This document shows, in pieces, positions 11,641 to 22,580 of a DNA stretch of 64,000 nucleotides (the first letter of the stretch is position 1; every line of letters begins with the position of its first letter). This DNA is from Gymnothorax reevesii. Taxonomy: Eukaryota > Chordata > Actinopteri > Anguilliformes > Muraenidae. Under the pieces are notes generated by a model, which made no database searches, was not told the DNA's origin, and worked only from the letters and a program-made list of their open reading frames with translations. The DNA lies in NCBI GenBank assembly GCA_029721435.1, contig CM056583.1, forward strand, positions 93,328,575 through 93,392,574, read 5' to 3'. Both the position numbers and the translations under genes were made by a program.

Positions 11641-13003
11641 ATAGATGCCATGTCACTAATTTATGTGGCCCTCATTAGAGAAAATAAAAACTAAAAAATT
11701 CTTCTGCAGTGGATGGTCTGAACACTCCCTTTCAGAAGTTACTCAGGGAAATTTCTTCCAAACTTATTTTTCGGATTGGAACCGCCATAATGATGGTGGC
11801 CCTCAATCAATTTATAACTCGAGACAGCAATGGAAAGCACTCATTTGCATGTGAACTTCGCCGAGTTTATTTACAAAGGAGTGGGAGACGCCAGAAAATC
11901 ATTATGTCCACTGAGCCAGGTGTCTGAGAGAGAAACCTCCTGCCTCATACAGTTTAAAACGGTGTGGGATGTGTGCTTCTTTGGTCGAATTTTACACATC
12001 AGTTTTAAAGGTTGTGATTAACTGATGTCGTTCTGTCCTGTTTTATTCAGTTGAAGTTGGTGTTAAATGCTCACAAATGCAAATTCATGATCTTCAAAAA
12101 TGGAAAAAAGTTACCATCTGACGCAAATATTTTAACGTCTTGTGGGTCTAAAATTGAAATGGTCAATGGTTAATCATTACTGAGCAAAAGTCGTCATTCC
12201 AGCCACACTGAAAATGTTGTTTCAGTGTTAAAACTTAAATTGGGCTTCTTCTTTAGGAGTAAATCTTGTATCTCCCTCAGGCACAGAAGCAGCTCATCTC
12301 TGCACAGTTTTTCCCTTTATTAGATCATGACGACCTGCTCTTTATGAAGGCTCCATTTCAGAGTCTAAAGAGGCTTGATTTTTATATCATTGTGCATCAC
12401 GCTTTGTCACAGGTTAAGAAAGTCTTTTTTATCCTTGTTGTCCGCATGTTGCAACTAAACTGCCTTGTCTACATCTCCGCAGAGCTTCTCATCGGTTGGT
12501 TTTCATATATAAAATTATGCTTGTGCTGCTTTTTTCTTACTTTTCTGTTCATAAATGTGAAGGAACCGTAATCGGTACGGTCCGCAGTCACAAAATGAAG
12601 CTCAGATGTTGGTCCCCAAGGTTGAACAGAGCAAAGGACATAAAGCTTTGCATGACGCTGCGCTCCCCTCCGGGCTAGCATACCGAAGGAGCGGCACCGT
12701 CAGGGCTGCTCACCGTCTGCAGATTCAAGTCTATTTTACAGGAGGGGAGTCTCACCCTCCTGGTCCATGTGACTGTGCCAAATCCCAGTTTCTGATGACG
12801 CAAGTCGTTCTTTTTTTTACACCTCTTCATTACCTCTGATGATCGCAATTCAAACTGGATGTTGTGCTGCTTGTTTGTACTGCGTGTTTAGTTGTCTTGG
12901 TCAGGTCACTCTTGGAAAAGGGATTTTTAATCTAAATGAGTCCTTTTACCGATTAAATAAAAGATGAATTTAAAGACATGTACTTGTTCTTTTTCTGCTG
13001 CAG
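11641..13003. other. Intron upstream of mmp17 propeptide exon
   Basis: No coding exon was recognised. The 3' end supplies the acceptor of the next exon, with a T-rich tract and ctgctgcag ending at 13003. The exon(s) carrying the signal peptide were not found here or further upstream in the window. Confidence 0.5.
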
Positions 13004-13136
13004 GATTGGCTGAGCAAATTTGGGTACCTCCCCCAGCCAGACCCCGTGACGGGACAACTGCAGACCAAAGAAGCTCTGACCAAGGCCATCAAAGCCATGC
13101 AGAAGTATGGGGGACTGGAGCAAACTGGAGTATTAG
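13004..13136 (+). CDS. mmp17: mmp17 (MT4-MMP) internal exon, propeptide part 1
   Basis: This 133-bp exon encodes about 44 residues of a matrix metalloproteinase propeptide, beginning DWLSKFGYLPQPDPVTG and ending KYGGLEQTGVL. The (W)L.(R/K)(F/Y)GYLP and GGL..TG motifs are the peptidoglycan-binding-like prodomain of MMPs, which keeps the enzyme latent. The acceptor is ctgcag at 13003 and the donor is g|gtctgt at 13137; the exon starts in phase 0 and leaves one base, matching the next exon. Agreement with MMP17 rather than MMP25 is judged from remembered family features together with the two later exons. The protein is a GPI-anchored, cell-surface zinc protease. The gene is partial; which teleost paralogue (a or b) cannot be decided. 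Confidence 0.88.
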
Positions 13137-13399
13137 GTCTGTGTCTGTGTCTGTGCCTGGGTCTGTTTGTGTGTGTTATTCTGAACAGTGAATGCAGGAC
13201 AGATGATAGCACTTTACTTACATTTCCTTGCTGGTCTAAAATACTCATCAATATTTATTACGCATCACTAACTTTTGCAACCAATTTCTCAACTTTTTTT
13301 TTTTTAACTCTGTAGCACTTTGAGATTCATTATGAATGAAAACTGCAGTACAAGCAAAAAGTATTGTAATTATATTTATAATCACTAAGTATGAATGAT

Positions 13400-13617
13400 T
13401 AATAATGTGCATCTGTGCTTATGTGTCTATGTGTGTGCATGCGTGTGTATGCATGTGTGCGCGCGCGCGCGCGCGTGTGTATGTGCATATGCGTGTGTGT
13501 GTGTGTGAATGCGTTTGTGTATGCATGTGCGTGTGAGTGTGAATGCATGTGTGTGTCTGTGTGAGTGTGAATGCATGTGTATATGTGTGTGTGTGAGTGT
13601 GAATGCATTTGTGTGTG

Positions 13618-13649
<32 letters not shown>

Positions 13650-13890
13650 TGCGTGTGTGTTAGAGAGTGTGAATGCATGTGTATATGCGTGTGTGTGTGT
13701 GTATGAGTGTGAATGCATGGGTATTTGCGTGCGTGCGTGTGTTTGTGTGTGTGTGAATGCATGTGTATATGCGTGTGTGTGTGTATGAGTGTGAATGCAT
13801 GGGTATTTGCGTGCATGCGTGCGTGTGTGTGTGTGCGTGTGAGTGTGAATGCATGTGTATATGGGTGTGTGTGTGTGTTTGTGTTTCCAT
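13400..13890. repeat. TG/CG-rich simple and minisatellite repeat in mmp17 intron
   Basis: The 760-bp intron between the first two visible exons is mostly alternating TG with interspersed gtgtgaatgcatgtgtatat phrases, plus a pure (GC)n run around 13458-13475. It ends only about 20 bp before the acceptor at 13897. Open frames across it on both strands consist of Cys/Val or His/Thr repeats and are not genes. Confidence 0.95.
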
Positions 13891-13897
13891 TCTGCAG

Positions 13898-14030
13898 ACC
13901 AAGCCACACTGCTCCTGATGAAGACGCCGCGTTGCTCTCTGCCAGATCTCTCTGTGGGGGAGTCGTCAGGGCGACGGAGGCGGGCTGTCACACCCCCGGG
14001 CAAATGGACGAAGAGACACCTGTCCTGGAG
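13898..14030 (+). CDS. mmp17: mmp17 internal exon, cysteine switch and furin site
   Basis: The exon completes the prodomain and begins the mature enzyme. It shows the cysteine switch PRCSLPD, whose Cys ligates the catalytic zinc in the proenzyme, then a linker with the basic run GRRRRAV, a proprotein-convertase (furin) site typical of membrane-type MMPs, then KWTKRHLSW, the start of the catalytic domain. The acceptor is ttctgcag at 13897 and the donor is gag|gtagag at 14031. The exon is 133 bp, starts with two bases completing the Asp codon split from the previous exon and leaves two bases, which join the exon at 39672 in frame. The acceptor has only a short pyrimidine tract because TG repeats lie directly upstream. 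Confidence 0.93.
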
Positions 14031-14697
14031 GTAGAGGGTTTGCTCACGCAGGGAGGGACACTTTACACACATTACACACCTGTCCATTTTCTTCCAAACA
14101 TAAATGGCTATGAAAAATATCAACATGTCTTTATAATTTCTGCGCTCGTGTAGCTAGTGAAACAGCACAGATTTGCGTAAATTGCGAGGCTCATTGAGCA
14201 ATAAGCCATGAGAATCCGGTCTATAGTCTGAATGTAGTGACAGCTAAAGGGTGCTGTTAGGTATGATGCACAGCTGAGTGATGGCGAATAATAATAAAAT
14301 AATAATTGCTGCAAAGTCAGCGAAATTACTGATTTTTTTGCAGATTGTCATCCTTGGGGAGTCACATCAATCATATCAACATAGCCAGTTGCTTTGTCAT
14401 AAGCATTTCTTTATTATTACGTGTCATGCATTGGTGGTAGTTGTTCAGTCAATAAATTGTTTGATTCTTAATCAGGTAAAGTTGATCACAAACAGTTTAA
14501 GAGCAATTATGCGCGAAAGGGTGATGTTACTGAAGGCCTTCCTGGCATCTGACGGCACGCCACTGGATCATGAAACAAGTCAGCAAGACTTACCATTCGC
14601 GCCATTGAAGATCGGGTCTTTCAGGGGCAACGTACTCGGGATTATCCACGGCTTCTGTCTCATACATATACGGTCCAACATAAATCACTGCATTGCA
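14031..14697. other. Start of the 25.6 kb mmp17 intron
   Basis: The intron runs from 14031 to 39671. This first part holds no recognised gene or repeat. An open frame of 152 codons at 14278-14736 lacks any recognisable domain and is not called. Confidence 0.45.
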
Positions 14698-15906
14698 GAG
14701 ATGGGACCAAGGCACACATGTGCAAGTCTCAAGTAAGTCTCAAGTCTTAACCTTCAAGTCTTAAGTAAGTCCCAAGTCATTTTTTCTTGGGCAAGTCAAG
14801 TCACAGGTTATGGCAAGTCAAGTCAAGTCCTTTAATTATTCAAGTCAAGTCCAAGTCAAGTAACCTTATTATTGCAATTTTACCCGCAGAATCTGATCTT
14901 AATAAAGTGAAAAGTCAAGGTAGGCTATAAGTAACTGTCAATAATCTAAAAATCATTGGCCAACCTGTTTAAAAAATGACAGTAATTTGGATTTACATTC
15001 TAATTACTGTTTTTCAGTAAAATACAATCATGGAATCAAACAAAACAGAAATGAATTCACAAAATTATTTGATGGCTTTCAATCTAAACAAGATCACTTC
15101 TGCCTCACTTCTGCCAACAGTATTTGAAATATTTTAGTTGCCTTGTAAATTACAAGAAAAAGGCAAACATAGAAAAATCTGAAAGAATAAACATATTATA
15201 GAGCATCAGAAACATCTGTATGTGTTTCATCTATATCACCTTGATAAACCAAGAGCTCTAAACACTTCAATTTTGAACATTCCGTCCATAGAAAAAGAAG
15301 TAACAGCTTATTGTTCTTACAGAATGATTCCCAGCAAGGACTCAACCATTTTAAACTCTGTTCAGAGCCGTCTACTCGTGCGCCGCTTACCAATTCTCCT
15401 GTTTCACTTGCGAGGTTAAAGTATGACTGCACAATAGGCTGATGCTTGTAGTTGACTGTATCATAACACTTTCCACTTCGTAGGTTATGATTTATTTAAT
15501 AAACCTGGTTCATCTCATTTGTGAAGAGAAGTGAAGTCCCAATATCGTTTTACTGTAAACTATTACAATCACTAAGTCAAAAAGTCTTTCATTTTGCTAC
15601 TAGCTCAGTGACCAGATAGCGAGATTCTAATGCTTTTTCTGACACTGTAGCGGTTTTCATCATGAAACTAGCTTGTTTGTTGGTCTGGCTTCTCAACTGC
15701 AGTAAATATTCATGATCTTTTTTTTTTTTTTTTTTTGCAAGAGAAGGGTGTTTGGTTGAAAGGTGTCTTTTTAATTTATTTTGCACCATAGCTTTATTCG
15801 CCAGCTTTTCGCCCCAAGTAAGACACAGTGGTATTGCGGTAGCGGGATGTCCGGTGAATTTAAACCCATAAGTCAGATATTCCTCAATGTAAAATCTGCT
15901 CACCAC
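14698..15906 (-). mobile_element. hAT-family element remnant
   Basis: The left end carries a run of caagtc / caagtctcaagt subterminal repeats (14725-14870) following gagatgggaccaaggca, a terminus type seen on fish hAT elements. A minus-strand BED-finger coding remnant lies at 15589-15906. The opposite terminus was not located, so the right boundary is only the end of the coding remnant. Confidence 0.5.
15589..15906 (-). pseudogene. hAT transposase N-terminal fragment with broken BED zinc finger (ZBED5/FAM200-like)
   Basis: The 105-codon frame reads like the N-terminus of hAT transposases and their domesticated relatives (ZBED5, FAM200, SCAND3-like). It has GFKFTGHP, PLCLTWGEKLANKAMVQNKL and KRHLSTKHPSL in order. 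A BED finger should be C-x2-C...H-x(3-5)-H; here residue 28 is Cys, residue 31 is Trp in place of the second Cys, and His48 and His53 are present, so the metal site is lost. A run of Lys codons reflects the poly-T tract at 15720-15736. The rest of the transposase is not visible, so this is a decayed fragment. BED domains bind DNA in active relatives. Confidence 0.7.
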
Positions 15907-17150
15907 TTAGATTTTTTTTTTTCTGCCAGCGCAACAGGAGTGAGGTGGGTCAGGGTCTTAGTCGGGCGGCCTTTTCGAGGTTTTGGTCAGGAATTTATCC
16001 ATTTTCGTTGTGTTGTTTCAACTAGCCTACACTGCTGAGTCTTACCGGGGAATGTGTAATTTCTCGCGTTAGACGATGTGTGGTCGGCCAATCACGAGAA
16101 GGAATTGTACAGTAGAATACATGATGCGGAAATATCGAGAAGGAATTTTAAATAGGAATTTTAATAAACTGAATTGAATTAATTGATAATGACATGAATT
16201 GTTATTTTTATATCCTGTAAGTTCAGCCATTTTACATTATTTGGCTATCAGGAAAAAAACAGTAAGTGGGTTTTCTCGCGGCTCACCTCGGAAGCTCTCG
16301 CCGCACACTGTTTGGGAAACAGTAGATTAAGCTCGGCAGGCTGGCTTCGGTAGCAGGAGCATGAGCTATTGTTCTCGCTTTTATTGGAGACACCGGCTGT
16401 TGAAGTTTGCGTTACACCTGCAAGCTAGGCTAACAGGATAATATTAGCTAATTGTCAAGCACTTACTGGGCAGGATGGCTCTTCAAATGACGAACAAGGT
16501 TCGTCAAGTTGTCGTCTGGCTGTCCGACATGTTTATGCCGCATGTCTTGCACTGTGCTGCTCATCTTTTGCAGTGAAAATGGTAATTCCGGAAAAAAAAA
16601 AAAAAAAACTGTCTACAATAAATTTCGGTACCCCTCCTGCTTTTGATAAAGCATGTTTTATATTTCACTGGATATACAATTGGAAAATGGCCGCCCATTC
16701 ATTTCAATGGAAATTGCTCAATGGTGCAGCACACCGACATGGGGGGCAAGCTTCCGGACCCACGCAGACATGCGCTGTGTGATTTTTGCGCACACCTGCG
16801 TCGCGTGGGGCTCATGAACGCGCTGGTATCCGAGGTGTCCATGACAATGGCTCGCGCTGGTGGAACTTCGACCCAGGGTGCGTGTTCATGATCATTTTCT
16901 CCGGAAATGGAAGTTTGACCACTGCAGACTGCACCCTGATGTACGTATGAGCGGAACGGAAAAAAAAAACATAGCCGTCAGTTAAGGTTTAATCATGGTT
17001 TGAGATACAATTTTTATACAAAAATGCAATATCAAATGTTTAAAATGATTGTTATTTAACAGGGAAGTAATATTATTATATATATATATTATATACTCAA
17101 AAATGTCAGCAAAATAGTTGCCTTGCTGTTGTGTAACGTGACATTGCTCA
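15907..17150. other. Intronic sequence with no recognised gene
   Basis: It contains a poly-A tract near 16594-16608 and a TA-rich patch near 17072-17095. No exon, RNA gene or complete mobile element was recognised; part may belong to the adjacent hAT remnant. Confidence 0.4.
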
Positions 17151-17259
17151 GGGGTGCGCTTCCCGAAATCACCGATGCTAACTTCCATAGCTGGAACCAC
17201 TGACTGTGAATGGACAAATTACTTAATTTCTGCAACTGCACTTTTGGGAAACGCACCCC
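17151..17259. mobile_element. Small fold-back MITE (109 bp)
   Basis: The ends ggggtgcgcttcccgaaa and ttttgggaaacgcacccc are inverted copies over about 18 bp with two mismatches. This ggggcgtttcccaaa terminus is common on very short fish elements. A partial copy of the same end lies at 25387-25412. Confidence 0.7.
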
Positions 17260-17816
17260 AGGCTGCTGTCCTCTTTAGTTCAAGAATAACCACATTAATG
17301 GAGTCTGGTGATTCTTGCTCGTCTGCGTGCGAATTCCATAATCTTTTCCGGATTCAAGACAATAAACGAAACACACAACACAACGCACTGCACGTGCCTT
17401 ATAAAGCGATATGTTTTAAATTCAGGAGCCTTAAACTTTTGTGAATTCTGGCAGGCTAATTTACTTTTAGCTTACGTAACTTATAACCATTCCGTGGAGT
17501 ATAGTAAAATGGGTCCACCGTGAAATCTTACGCACGTTGTATCGCGTTATTTTTACCTTTGTTTTAAAGCTACTTTTTTCTGTCTTTGCCCAGATATCTG
17601 AGCCTCTTGGAGTGCACAGTTCATCCATGAATTTCTACTTGTCAGCGAACCGGAGGCCGTGCCTTTCTATCCACCCCCCATTTCCCTTTCCAATAAACTC
17701 TGCCCTGGTTAGAATTGAATACTGTCTCTTTACATTTCAAAGTGCGAGTCAACATTGATTGTAGTTGTGGTACTCAATTTTATGATGGTGGCCGGCTCTG
17801 CGTAATTTAGGCTTGC
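17260..17816. other. Intronic sequence with no recognised gene
   Basis: No gene or repeat family was recognised between the fold-back MITE and the mariner-like end at 17817. Confidence 0.4.
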
Positions 17817-18061
17817 CCTTTCAGGCCTTTTTTGCCTGTGTCCCAACTTTTTTGAGACCTGTTGCAGCCAGAAAATTTGATAGAGGCTTATTTTGTAGAT
17901 AATAATGTAATGTAAAATATGTTAAATGTCTCAGTTTAAACATTTGAAATGTTATCTATGTTCTATTGTGTAACATTGGCTCATGTGATCTGAAAGTCAT
18001 TGCATTTTGATTTTACTCACAATTTACACTTCGTCCAAACTGTTTCAGAATAGGGGTTGTA
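17817..18061. mobile_element. Tc1/mariner-like element, terminal fragment (copy A)
   Basis: The sequence contains tgtcccaacttttttgagac, cagtttaaacatttgaaatg, tgatctgaaagtcattgca and aataggggttgta in the same order as the right ends of the elements at 32511-34060, 47581-48118 and 51263-52859. Only about 245 bp of the right end is present; there is no coding sequence. Confidence 0.75.
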
Positions 18062-18985
18062 CATCTACTCGATCTTTGTCTCACGCTGAACTGTTGCATT
18101 TTTTAGGACTCGTAGCTATTATCTTCGTTCAGATGAAAATCAGACACGCCGTCGAATCTACCTGCATCACTCCCGTTGATCTCAGATGCTGCTCACGAAC
18201 ATTTGATTTCGATACTCACGCTTCCACCTACCAAAAACTTCGATCTAATAAAGGCTGTACCATAAATAATGAGTTTGAATGTTCAGTGCTTATTCGGATC
18301 ATTCACAAAAAAGTTATAATTAAATCTCATCTGTCAAATTGCTGAAAAGTTTTGTCATGTAGTATGAAGGTCTGTAACTAATCTAAGAATGAAGGAGGGT
18401 TAGTTAATGGTTTGCTTAGCAGTTTTCAAACGGTGCTGTAAGTGCACTCATATGGACATTACATTAAATGCCATTCATCAATTAAAACAAAATGCCTAAA
18501 TTATTTGCACCGTAATGCCAGCTGGCATTACTGACTTGGCTGCGTCTATAAATCTTCTACTTGTTCCGCTACAGTTTTCGCTGTGTTTTTCTAGTTTTGA
18601 CGTCAGACTTCCAGTTTCGCTGTCTTTCGCTGGAAAATTGGCATTTCAGCCCCAAAACACATTACTGACCACCTCTCTTTACATTCTTTTCCTGATACCT
18701 TTTATTTGTCATCTTTTACACTTGAAAATCATTTATTCAACATTTTGCTAGGATCCTTCACACAACCTCTTTAAAGACAAGTTGAAGACAATATTCCACC
18801 CACAGTTTGGTTCTGACATGACAACTCCTGTTTGAACTCAGGAACAATAAGACTTGTGAACATTATTGACTAAATTATGTAAAATGTGTGGTAAAGTTTT
18901 TGCATTTCTTTTGCTGTTCGGTATATATAACAGTCTTGGACAGTGATTATGCAGTCACAAATTGTACCTATGCAAGCGCGTGCAC
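18062..18985. other. Intronic sequence with no recognised gene
   Basis: A 112-codon open frame at 18007-18345 begins within the mariner fragment and shows no domain; it is not called. The only structure seen is the 20-bp palindrome at 18512. Confidence 0.4.
18512..18531. repeat. Perfect 20-bp palindrome
   Basis: GTAATGCCAGCTGGCATTAC equals its own reverse complement. It lies in otherwise unremarkable intron and contains an E-box-like CAGCTG centre. Confidence 0.9.
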
Positions 18986-19000
18986 ATGCACGCACGCACG

Positions 19001-19075
<75 letters not shown>
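18986..19075. repeat. (CA)n microsatellite
   Basis: A CA run of about 70 bp is preceded by a gcacgcacgcac tract. Confidence 0.95.
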
Positions 19076-19080
<5 letters not shown>

Positions 19081-19649
19081 ATCCACATCTCTGCCAGGTG
19101 AAGAGGTCCCTCTTCCTGGAAAATGCTATTTAATTGGCGTTGCTTAGCTGCTGGAAAATGCACATGTAATGCACTGGCATTATCGCTCGTAACGGCCATC
19201 TTACTGGACCTGCCATTTCATGTCTTTTATCAGTGCAGAGCTGGAGCCTGTGAGCCCCGAGTGCTCATCGGGAGGGAAGAAATTGTTGTTTTTTGTAGAA
19301 AGGGGGAGGGTTGTGGCGGATTGATGTGGACAAGAGGGACAGATGTGAAGATCTGGTCACCAGCGCTGGAATTACACAACAATGAGGAATCTGTTCTGTT
19401 TTCAGGACTGTAAACTCAACAGATGACCATAGAGCTGCATGTACTGCCCAGTCAGTGAGTCCTCCTCACGGAGCAGTTCAGCAGCTGACCCTTAATACAC
19501 TCTGCATACTCTTACTGAAACTGAGGGGTTTTCACACGTAAAGCAAGAAATTTTGCAGCTTTTTACTCAGATTTTTTTCAGTCATTAAGGCGACTTTCAA
19601 ACAAACTTAAATCAAGATTAAAAAAAAAATCATTGTTAATCATTGGGAA

Positions 19650-20622
19650 AATCCATCCATTATTTAATATCCTGATTCTCCCTCACTGGTGTTGCAGGGG
19701 AGCTGGAGTCTATCCCAGCTGACTCTGGGTGAAAAGCAGGATCGTGCCCTGAATCTCTCGCCAACTCATCACAAGGCGCGCGCACCATTCACTCTCTCAC
19801 TCTCACTTACGGGAAATTTAGGGCGCTTTCACGCCACAGCTGTTTGGTCCTCCTTAAACGGACCAGAGTTCATTTCCTCGGATAGTCCGCTTCATTTGGG
19901 CAGGTGTGAAAGCTCATCCGAACTCTACTGTGGACCAAACAAGTTAACTCTGATCCGCCTGAAAAAGTGAGTCTCAGTTCGCTTGCAAGTGAACCCTGGC
20001 GCAGTTCGCTTACAGTAGGAAACGCAAACGGACTATCCAGCGAACCAAAGAGAGAAGTTAGCCGCAGAGATTTGTCTGGTGAACAGAGCTGCATGCTGGA
20101 TCGTTCACTGCCTCACCTGCTGCTCATACTGCACAGCTTCTTGTGAAAAAACTGTTATGTTTGAACACCAGTCCAGAAACGGACGGCTCTGGACTGCAGA
20201 AACTCGGCATTGCTCCATTATTCGTTTATGTTGTGAACAAGCCGGCTGAAGGAGATGGATTTTGTAATCCTTGTAAGTGCTTGTTTCAGGCAATACCGCC
20301 CCAAACGAGCAGCTGTTGTAACTGCATGACGTTGTCCAGGTGGTTTGGTCCGCTTTCTAAAGAGCAGTGTGAAAGTGAACCAAACCAAATGAAGGTGCAG
20401 GATTTTTCGGCATTCCTTCCCCGCCCAATCAAACCGGGTCCCCCGACTATCCTGATGTGAAAGCGCCCTTAGAGTCTCCAATAAACCTGATGTGCAGGTC
20501 TTTGGACTATGTGAGGAAACCCATGCAAACTCCACGCAGAGAGGGCCCAGCCCACATTCAAACTCACAACCTTGTTGTCATGAGGAGGCAAAACTACCCA
20601 CTGTGCCACCAACTGCCCAGTA
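19650..20622 (-). repeat. SINE-like interspersed repeat on the minus strand, split by a MITE
   Basis: Read on the minus strand, the order is: gtggcacagtgggtagt, gcgtggagtttgcat, gggtttcctc, agtccaaagacctgca, ttggagactctaa, [insertion 19821-20468], aatttccc, gatgagttggcgaga, cagctgggatagactccag and a terminal aatggatggat. This order matches a very common teleost interspersed repeat. The insertion splits one continuous phrase, gactctaa|aatttccc, with a duplicated TAA/TTA. Its class is not certain from sequence alone. Confidence 0.75.
19821..20468. mobile_element. PIF/Harbinger-like MITE (648 bp) inserted in the SINE-like repeat
   Basis: The termini gggcgctttcac and gtgaaagcgccc are perfect inverted 12-mers. 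They are flanked by a 3-bp target duplication tta (19818-19820 and 20469-20471). A TTA duplication and a G-rich terminus fit the Harbinger superfamily. Interior phrases such as tttggtcc and gcagttcgctt are imperfectly inverted. No transposase is present. The host repeat is continuous across the insertion, which confirms both boundaries. Confidence 0.8.
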
Positions 20623-20849
20623 CTGGGGAAATGTTAAAACCTACAGAAAACAACAGCTCCCTGCTTCCTTGGATGATAATTAATATTGGTTTTGTGCCAA
20701 AAATAACTTTTGGAATTAAGGCAAAAATTTGGACCCATGCCTGATCAGATCATAGAACATTTTTCTGCATGGTGTCAGGTGGTTGAATCTATTTCTTTGC
20801 CTAATGTAGATCAGTGGGGTGATTTTTTGTGAGAGAGGGTTTCCATCCT

Positions 20850-21070
20850 CAATCCATTCTAATCATCCAGGGAACATAATACAGACTATGAAGCATGGTG
20901 TTGCTCCCATCATGCTTTGGGGCAGCCTGTCTCCTGGGCTCCTGTCAGTAAAGATGAGATTATGAACAGTCCCAGTCATAAAGGTATTTCGATATGAAAC
21001 CTGCTGGTCTCTCAGAATGACGAGGACTTTCATCTTCTGCCATGACAATAAGCAGAAATGTTCATCCCAG
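20850..21070 (+). pseudogene. Possible degenerate Tc1 transposase remnant
   Basis: One forward reading gives MKHGVAPIMLWGSLSPG followed about 50 codons later by HDNKQKCSSQ. These resemble the VKHGGGSIMLWGC and QDNDPKH regions of Tc1 transposases at roughly the right spacing. A stop lies between them and no termini were found, so this is a weak call. Confidence 0.3.
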
Positions 21071-21156
21071 TAAACCAGGCATCCAGTCAGACCGGGATAA
21101 CTGAAGTGTTGATTCCTGGCTGTACCCCCCAGGAGTGACCTTCAGAGAGCTTCTTT

Positions 21157-21182
21157 GGTTGGTTGGTTGGTTGGTTGGTTGG
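21157..21182. repeat. (GGTT)n microsatellite
   Basis: About six and a half tandem ggtt units. Confidence 0.95.
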
Positions 21183-22204
21183 TAAGGCTCAATAAAAATG
21201 GAGGAAAAAATTCAGGAAAGGGCAGTGGACATTTTGTATTCTGTGCGGAGTCAGCTGCAGGAGTGACGCGTGGGGAGCGGCTTCAGTGTGGAGATAGTAC
21301 TGTGCCAAAGATGATTTGTCTCGCTCTTTTTATAGACTTTCTATATCCACTGTAGGTTGGGCCTGTCAGAAAAAGCTTCGTGGTGCTGTATGTTTGGATC
21401 AGAATGACATTGACTCAGAGAGGTGGCATAGAGGAAGTGAAGTGATTCTAATGTCGCAGCCATCAGTCTCTCTGTGTCTTTGCCATCATGATCAAGCATC
21501 ATAGATGCATTTGTGTCACAGCTTTATATCTGCATGTGCTAAAATTCGCCTCCAGTTTGAGTGCAACGTAAACACCACTCAGCTCTAGGGCTATAGGAAC
21601 CGATCCCAGTCCCGCCGGAGTCTGCTCTGTTCGGGTTTGGGGGTACCAGAGCCAAAGAGCTTTGAACAGTAATAATCTTTAATTCAGAACTGGCTGAGAC
21701 ACGAGTTGGGCTTTTGCCCGGTGGGCCTGAAGAACAGTAGACGGGCGGCGGTAAATGGAGGGGATTCGCACCAGCTCCTTCAGTAATCAGATTCAGATTT
21801 TCTCAGCCTAAGTGCCCTGCTCTGTCAGGAGATGAATTCTTGACTTTTAACAAGAAATTATGGACTGCGAGTAAAGCAAGTGACTTGAACAAGTTGTTTT
21901 TTTAACACAATGATTAGAGGAGGGTGAGTGGCTTCAAAGTTTAGAGCGGAACAGCTATTCCATATCAGAGTTAGAGTTGCTAAGATACAGGGTAACTTGG
22001 GGTTGTGTTTGACGCTTGTTGTTTTGCAATAAAAAGGCCTAACAGCTCTGTCACTGGATAGTAGAGAAAATTACAGAGGGGCAGGACGCCCCCCCCCCTG
22101 CCATTCATCAGGTGCAGGATAAACCAATGCAGAGGATGTTATGGATCAAAAATTCGGAACTCTCGCCAATAGCTGTACACAACGTATTATATTATAGATA
22201 TTAT
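21183..22204. other. Intronic sequence with no recognised gene
   Basis: Nothing beyond a short poly-C tract near 22089-22099 was recognised. Confidence 0.4.
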
Positions 22205-22580
22205 AGCATGGACCAGTCTTTCCCAAACTAACGCCGCTCACAGACCCACTGAGGTCAGCATGGACCAGTCTTTCTCAAACTAACGCCGCTCACAGACCCA
22301 CTAGGGTCAGCATGGACCAGTCTTCCCCAAACTAACGCCGCTCACAGACCCACTGAGGTCAGCATGAACCAGTCTTCCCCAAACTAACGCCGCTCACAGA
22401 CCCACTGAGGTCAGCATGGACCAGTCTTCCCCAAACTAACGCCGCTCACAGACCCACTGAGGTCAGCATGGACCAGTCTTCCCCAAACTAACGCCGCTCA
22501 CAGACCCACTGAGGTCAGCATGGACCAGTCTTCCCCAAACTAACGCCGCTCACAGACCCACTGAGGTCAGCATGGACCAG
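22205..22580. repeat. Tandem repeat of 52-bp units, 7.2 copies
   Basis: Units start at 22205, 22257, 22309, 22361, 22413, 22465, 22517 and 22569 (partial). Each reads agcatggaccagtcttcccc, aaactaacgccgctcacaga, cccactgaggtc. Copies are nearly identical, so the array is probably young. Confidence 0.95.

Noticed and set aside
10610..11651. 180- and 254-codon frames with LYLHPLILHLPLNYS repeats
   Set aside because: They are translations of the 48-bp array on the minus strand.
13419..14153. Long His/Thr- or Cys/Val-rich frames around 13.4-14.1 kb
   Set aside because: They read TG/CA repeats in the mmp17 intron; the real exon overlaps only the end of one of them.
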